DNA from: Actinomycetospora lutea
Lineage (GTDB): Bacteria; Actinomycetota; Actinomycetes; Mycobacteriales; Pseudonocardiaceae
Assembly: GCF_028737205.1 (NCBI RefSeq)
Contig: NZ_JAQZAL010000028.1
Location: forward strand, 1-64,000
Direction: 5' to 3'
DNA length: 64,000 nt
The translations under genes and the position numbers were made by a program. This document shows positions 60,373 to 64,000 of the stretch, piece after piece. The notes beneath the pieces are model-generated. The model searched no databases. It saw nothing but the letters and a program-made list of their open reading frames with translations, and was not told where the DNA came from. Numbering within the stretch: the stretch's first letter is position 1; the number at the start of each line of letters is the position of its first letter.

Positions 60373-60870
60373 TCACGTGAGGTCGACGACGACCTCAACC
60401 TCGACCGGGGCGTTCAGCGGCAGCGCCGCGACTCCGATCGCCGAGCGGGCGTGCTCACCCGCCGAGCCGAAGACCGCACCCAGGAGCTCCGAGGCACCGT
60501 TGACCACACCGGGCTGACCGCCGAACCCCGGCGCGGAGGCCACGAAGCCGACGACCTTGACCACCGACGCGACCGCGTCGAGCCCGACCAGGGCGTCGAT
60601 CGCGGCCAGGGCGTTCAGCGTGGCGATGCGGGCGTAGGCGGCCGCGTCGTCGGGGTCGACCTCCGCGCCGACGAGCCCGGTGGCCGGGAGCTCGCCGCCG
60701 ACGAGCGGCAGCTGGCCCGACGTCCACACCTGGCCGCCCGTGCGCCGCGCCGGCACGTAGACGCCCTTGGGCGTCGCGACGGGCGGGAGCTCCAGCCCCA
60801 GCGACCGGAGCCGCTCGTGCGGCCCGGTGCTCGGGTCGAGCTCCGCTCCGCGGCGACTCCCGTCACTCAC
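60373..60870 (-). CDS. RidA/YjgF-family protein
   Basis: 165 residues from GTG 60870 (GTGA overlap with the DUF4177 gene). The fold is seen in 'VYVPARRTGGQVWTSGQLPLVGGELPATG' and 'RSAIGVAALPLNAPVEVEVVV'. The usual catalytic Arg of RidA deaminases (R105 type) is replaced in 'SAIGVAALPLN', so this may be a non-deaminase Rid subgroup. Rv3678c position. Confidence 0.9.
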   Translation of the reverse strand: MSDGSRRGAELDPSTGPHERLRSLGLELPPVATPKGVYVPARRTGGQVWTSGQLPLVGGELPATGLVGAEVDPDDAAAYARIATLNALAAIDALVGLDAVASVVKVVGFVASAPGFGGQPGVVNGASELLGAVFGSAGEHARSAIGVAALPLNAPVEVEVVVDLT

Positions 60871-61034
60871 GATCGCGGCTTCTTGAGGTACGCGACGTGC
60901 TGCTCACCGGTGGGACCGGGGAGCACGGTGACCAGCTCCCAGCCGTCCTCACCCCACTGGTCGAGGATCTGCTTGGTGGCGTGCGTCAGCAACGGCACCG
61001 TCGCGTACTCCCACTTCACGACCTCGGCACTCAT
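60867..61034 (-). CDS. DUF4177 small protein
   Basis: 55 residues from ATG 61034: 'MSAEVVKWEYATVPLLTHAT' then 'ILDQWGEDGWELVTVLPGP' and a C-terminal 'VAYLKKP'. The 'W-E-Y ... GEDGWELV' pattern is the DUF4177 signature. TACCCT ends 6 nt upstream, so it heads the leaderless operon DUF4177-ridA. Short, but well supported. Confidence 0.88.
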   Translation of the reverse strand: MSAEVVKWEYATVPLLTHATKQILDQWGEDGWELVTVLPGPTGEQHVAYLKKPRS

Positions 61035-61040
61035 GCGGCG

Positions 61041-61046
61041 AGGGTA
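61041..61046 (-). promoter_or_regulatory. Leaderless -10 (TACCCT) of the DUF4177-ridA operon
   Basis: TACCCT is followed by CGCCGC and ATG 61034 on the minus strand. Confidence 0.55.
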
Positions 61047-61115
61047 GAGAAGCCCCCCGACCCCGCTGTGACCCGGACCCCGTGCGCACCGCCCGCGGGG
61101 CCCGCCGACCGGGCC

Positions 61116-61121
61116 TAGGGT
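61116..61121 (+). promoter_or_regulatory. Leaderless -10 (TAGGGT) of the first ArsA-like gene
   Basis: TAGGGT is followed by 7 nt and GTG 61129, the same spacing as at the NUDIX gene. Confidence 0.55.
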
Positions 61122-61128
61122 GGACGGC

Positions 61129-62145
61129 GTGACCGATCAGCACTGGCCCGCCGCCCTCGCCGAGGCCCGGCTGCACGTGGTGAGCGGCAAGGGCGGCACG
61201 GGCAAGACGACGCTGGCCGCGGCCCTGGCCCTGGCGCTCGCCGCCGGGGGCCGCCGGACCCTGCTCGTCGAGGTCGAGGGCCGGCAGGGCATCGCCCAGG
61301 TCTTCGACACCCCGCCCCTGCCCTACGCGGAGCAGCGGATCGCGGTGGCCCCCGACGGCGGCGAGGTCCGCGGGCTGTCGGTGGACGCCGAGGCCGCCCT
61401 GCTCGAGTACCTCGAGATGTTCTACAACCTCGGGCTCGCGGGGCGGACCCTGCGGCGGATGGGCGCGATCGAGTTCGCGACCACGCTCGCACCGGGCCTG
61501 CGCGACGTCCTGCTCACCGGCAAGGTCAAGGAGTGCGTCGGGCGCACCGTCGGCGAGGACCGCCGCGGCGGCCGGCGGGTCCCGCTCTACGACGCGGTCG
61601 TGCTCGACGCTCCGCCGACCGGGCGCGTCGTGAAGTTCCTCGACGTCACCAAGGCGATGGGCTCGCTGGCGCGCACCGGCCCGATCCACTCCCAGAGCGA
61701 GGGCGTGGTCGAGCTGCTGCACTCCTCGCGCACCGCGGTCCACCTGGTCACCCAGCTCGAGGACCTCCCCGTGCAGGAGACCCTCGACACGGTCGCGGAG
61801 ATCCGCGAGGCCGGGCTGCCGATGGGCGCGATCCTGGTCAACCGCGTCCGGCCGTCGCGCCTGCCGGCCACCGCGCTCACCGGGGCCGCCACCGGCGCGG
61901 GCCTCGGCGCCGGGCTGCGCTCCGGGCTGGAGGCCGCGGGGCTGTTCCTCAAGGACGAGGAGGTGGACGGGCTGGTCAGCGAGACCGTCGAGCACGCCGA
62001 GCGGGTCCAGGTCGAGGCCGCCGTGCGGTCCGGGCTGGACGCCGCCGGACTGCCGCAGCTCGAGCTGCCCGAGCTCACCGAGGGCGTCGACCTGGGCGGG
62101 ATCTACGAGCTCGCCGAGCTGCTGCGCGAGCAGGGGGTGCGCTGA
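61129..62145 (+). CDS. ArsA/GET3-like ATPase, first of a pair
   Basis: 338 residues from GTG 61129. P-loop '[19 protein letters not shown]' (~20) is the deviant-Walker KGGxGK type; '[19 protein letters not shown]' is the switch region. In mycobacteria Rv3679 and Rv3680 form a paired ATPase with a role in glycerol/stress tolerance. The stop overlaps the next start (TGATG), supporting a heteromeric complex. Confidence 0.93.
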   Translation: MTDQHWPAALAEARLHVVSGKGGTGKTTLAAALALALAAGGRRTLLVEVEGRQGIAQVFDTPPLPYAEQRIAVAPDGGEVRGLSVDAEAALLEYLEMFYNLGLAGRTLRRMGAIEFATTLAPGLRDVLLTGKVKECVGRTVGEDRRGGRRVPLYDAVVLDAPPTGRVVKFLDVTKAMGSLARTGPIHSQSEGVVELLHSSRTAVHLVTQLEDLPVQETLDTVAEIREAGLPMGAILVNRVRPSRLPATALTGAATGAGLGAGLRSGLEAAGLFLKDEEVDGLVSETVEHAERVQVEAAVRSGLDAAGLPQLELPELTEGVDLGGIYELAELLREQGVR

Positions 62146-63395
62146 TGGCGGACACGACACGCCCCGACACCGCACGCTCCGACACCACACGCTCCGACAC
62201 CACACGCTCGGGCAGGCCGCGCCACCTCGACCTCGACGGGCTGCTCGCCGACCGCGCCACCCGGGTGCTGGTGTGCTGCGGCTCGGGCGGCGTCGGCAAG
62301 ACGACCACCGCGGCCTCGCTCGCGCTGCGGGCCGCCGAGCAGGGCCGGCGGGTCGTCGTGCTGACGATCGACCCGGCGCGCCGGCTCGCGCAGTCGCTCG
62401 GGCTCGAGGAGCTCGACAACGAGCCGCGCACCGTGCCGGGCGCGCTGCCGCCGGGAGCGGGCGACGGCGAGCTGCAGGCGATGATGCTGGACATGCGGCG
62501 GACCTTCGACGAGATGGTCTCCGGGCACACCACGCCCGACCGCGCGCAGGCGATCTTCGACAACCCCTTCTACCAGACCATCTCCACGTCGTTCTCCGGG
62601 ACGCAGGAGTACATGGCGATGGAGAAGCTGGGCCAGCTCACCGCCACCGGCGACTGGGACCTCGTCGTGGTCGACACCCCGCCGTCGCGCTCGGCGCTGG
62701 ACTTCCTCGACGCCCCGCAGCGGCTCTCGTCGTTCCTCGACGGGCGCATGATCCGGCTGCTCTCGGCCCCCGCCCGCGCCGGCGGCTACGCGTTCCGCAA
62801 GATCGTCGGCTCGACGTTCAACCTGTTCGCCAAGGCCGTGTCGACGATCCTCGGCGGGCAGATGCTGGCCGACGCCTCGGCGTTCGTGCAGGCCTTCGAC
62901 ACGCTCTTCGGCGGCTTCCAGGAGCGGGCGAACAAGACCTACCAGCTGCTGCGCGCCCCGGGCACCCAGTTCGTCGTGGTGGCCTCGCCCGAGCCCGACG
63001 CGCTGCGTGAGGCCAGCTACTTCGTCGAGCGGCTCTCGGACGAGCACATGCCGCTCGCCGGCCTGGTGCTCAACCGCACCCACCCGGTGCACGCCACGCT
63101 CTCGGGCGCCCGGGCCCGCGAGGCCGCCGAGACGCTCGAGGCCGCGCAGGACGATCGGGTCGGGCTCCCCTATCGGCGTGGTCCCCAGGATGCTTCGCCT
63201 CCCGGCGCCGAGCTGGCGGCCGCCGTGCTGCGCCTGCACGCCGACCGCGTCGAGACCGCGGAGCGCGAGCGCCGCGTGCTCGGCCGCTTCACCCGCGCGC
63301 ACCCCACGGTGCCGATCGTCGACGTGCCCGCGATGGCCACCGACGTGCACGACCTCGAGGGCCTGCGCGAGATCGGGCGCCGCCTGGCGTCCTGA
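62145..63395 (+). CDS. ArsA/GET3-like ATPase, second of a pair
   Basis: 416 residues from ATG 62145. P-loop '[18 protein letters not shown]' (~45), '[15 protein letters not shown]' and '[20 protein letters not shown]' are ArsA-type. The N-terminus carries T-R-S-D-T repeats. Near residues 335-355 a run of T-ending codons encodes '[19 protein letters not shown]', unlike the rest of the gene, possibly an inserted short repeat. Corresponds to Rv3680. Confidence 0.93.
   Translation: MADTTRPDTARSDTTRSDTTRSGRPRHLDLDGLLADRATRVLVCCGSGGVGKTTTAASLALRAAEQGRRVVVLTIDPARRLAQSLGLEELDNEPRTVPGALPPGAGDGELQAMMLDMRRTFDEMVSGHTTPDRAQAIFDNPFYQTISTSFSGTQEYMAMEKLGQLTATGDWDLVVVDTPPSRSALDFLDAPQRLSSFLDGRMIRLLSAPARAGGYAFRKIVGSTFNLFAKAVSTILGGQMLADASAFVQAFDTLFGGFQERANKTYQLLRAPGTQFVVVASPEPDALREASYFVERLSDEHMPLAGLVLNRTHPVHATLSGARAREAAETLEAAQDDRVGLPYRRGPQDASPPGAELAAAVLRLHADRVETAERERRVLGRFTRAHPTVPIVDVPAMATDVHDLEGLREIGRRLAS
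62161..62205 (+). repeat. Three tandem 15-bp units near the start of the second ArsA gene
   Basis: GCTCCGACACCACAC occurs twice exactly (62176-62190, 62191-62205), after a diverged first unit (62161-62175). Units of five codons keep the frame and give an A/T-R-S-D-T repeat before the conserved domain. Confidence 0.8.
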
Positions 63396-63397
63396 GG

Positions 63398-63820
63398 TCA
63401 GCCCGCGTGCCGGCGCCCGCCGTCGTGCGCGGTCGGCGCCTCGGCCGGTGCGGTGGCCCCGGTGCCCCCGACGGCCGGGCGGGCCGCCCGGCGATCGCGC
63501 GCCGCGGGGACCTGCGGGTTCGCGGGCGGGCTCGCGGCCGCCGCGCGGCGCGCCGACTCGAGCAGCGCCGCCCACGAGATGACGTCGGGGCGCCGCTTGA
63601 GCAGCGCACGCCGCTCGCGCTCGGTCATGCCGCCCCACACCCCGAAGCGGATGCGGTTGTCCAGCGCGTGGGCCAGGCACTCGGTGCGCACCGGGCAGGC
63701 CCGGCACACCTCGCGGACGTCGCGCTGCTGCGCGCCCTGCACGAACAGGGTGTCCGGATCCTCGTCACGGCAGCGCGCGGAGTGCCGCCAGTCGATCGAG
63801 GTCGCGGCGCCGGCCGGCAT
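63398..63820 (-). CDS. whiB4: WhiB4-like Fe-S transcription factor
   Basis: 140 residues from ATG 63820, with AGGTG 5 nt upstream; GTG 63835 is an alternative. Four Cys ('SARCRDED', 'REVCRACPVRTECL') and 'GVWGGMTERERR' define WhiB. The Ala/Pro-rich C-terminal extension is long. In mycobacteria WhiB4 (Rv3681c) senses O2/NO and condenses DNA. Convergent with the ArsA pair, leaving 2 bp between. Confidence 0.93.
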   Translation of the reverse strand: MPAGAATSIDWRHSARCRDEDPDTLFVQGAQQRDVREVCRACPVRTECLAHALDNRIRFGVWGGMTERERRALLKRRPDVISWAALLESARRAAAASPPANPQVPAARDRRAARPAVGGTGATAPAEAPTAHDGGRRHAG

Positions 63821-64000
63821 CGACTCACCTGTCACGTCGTGTCCCCACCCTCTGTTCCCCGTGCGGGCCCCTCATCCGTGGACACACCTCCCCGCAGGTG
63901 GGTCCCCGTGCGCGCTCCGGATCGGTCCCCGGGCGCGGCCAGCCCGTCGTTGGGGTCTGACGCACTCTAGGAGCGCCCGGTTCCCCCCACAACGAAATCG

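Noticed and set aside
1-64000. CRISPR arrays, rRNA genes and IS transposases
   Set aside because: No regularly spaced repeats with unique spacers, no rRNA-like sequence and no transposase motifs were seen; tandem repeats found are short and coding.

Overview
High-GC actinobacterial DNA, most likely from the order Pseudonocardiales (Pseudonocardia or Actinomycetospora relatives). Evidence: over 70% GC in most genes, frequent GTG starts, WhiB proteins, leaderless promoters, and a gene order from about 24.7 to 63.8 kb that I recall as that of Mycobacterium tuberculosis Rv3644c-Rv3681c (holB, topA, helicase, Tad/ssd, ephE, marP, nudix, tlpA, nth, crp, MBL, ridA, two ArsA-like ATPases, whiB4). The genus is inference.

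Region 1 (1 to about 18.84 kb) is the right-hand part of an integrative, probably mobilizable or conjugative, element lodged in the 3' end of a tRNA-Thr(CGT) gene. Next to the tRNA are a tyrosine integrase with an unusual Cys/His-rich insertion, an excisionase-like protein, and a lower-GC pair of genes (HTH-like protein plus SAM methyltransferase). A long leftward operon follows: SSB, a WhiB-HTH fusion, several unknown proteins, a VirD4/TraG-type coupling protein, a DUF2637 protein and a 1494-residue MobF relaxase-helicase. Most of its genes are joined by 4-bp stop/start overlaps. At the far left lies a low-GC tcmP gene, a likely cargo gene. No type IV secretion channel genes and no second attachment site are visible, so the element runs off the left edge.

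Region 2 (18.9-24.7 kb) holds chromosomal accessory and metabolic genes: a membrane protein, arylamine N-acetyltransferase, a nitrilase-family amidohydrolase, a dehalogenase-like hydrolase, a CGNR regulator, an ArsR-type regulator and a beta-lactamase-like serine hydrolase. Region 3 (24.7-39.7 kb) carries DNA polymerase III delta', an MFS protein fused to a degenerate thymidylate-kinase domain, a MarR/azoreductase pair, topoisomerase I, a membrane pyrophosphatase, an SftH/MrfA-type helicase and a prim-pol protein. Strong hairpins separate convergent genes.

Region 4 (39.9-46 kb) is a Tad/Flp pilus operon (TadG-like, TadE, DUF4244 pilin-like, TadC, TadB, TadA, Ssd/CpaE-like) with a Fic-like gene upstream. 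Region 5 (46.1-63.8 kb) has SatP, ArfB, a holin-like protein, an EphE-like hydrolase, the marP-nudix-tlpA-nth operon, crp, an AraC/hydrolase pair, MBL and NUDIX proteins, two tandem paralogues of an unrecognised family, RidA, a DUF4177 protein, two ArsA/GET3-like ATPases and whiB4.

Observations most worth following are the tandem unknown paralogues at 56.9-60.3 kb, a 17-bp perfect hairpin inside the start of arfB, a ~70-bp palindromic repeat found once inside a gene and once between genes, a patch of T-ending codons inside the second ArsA gene, the degenerate kinase fused to an MFS transporter, and a large set of leaderless promoters.
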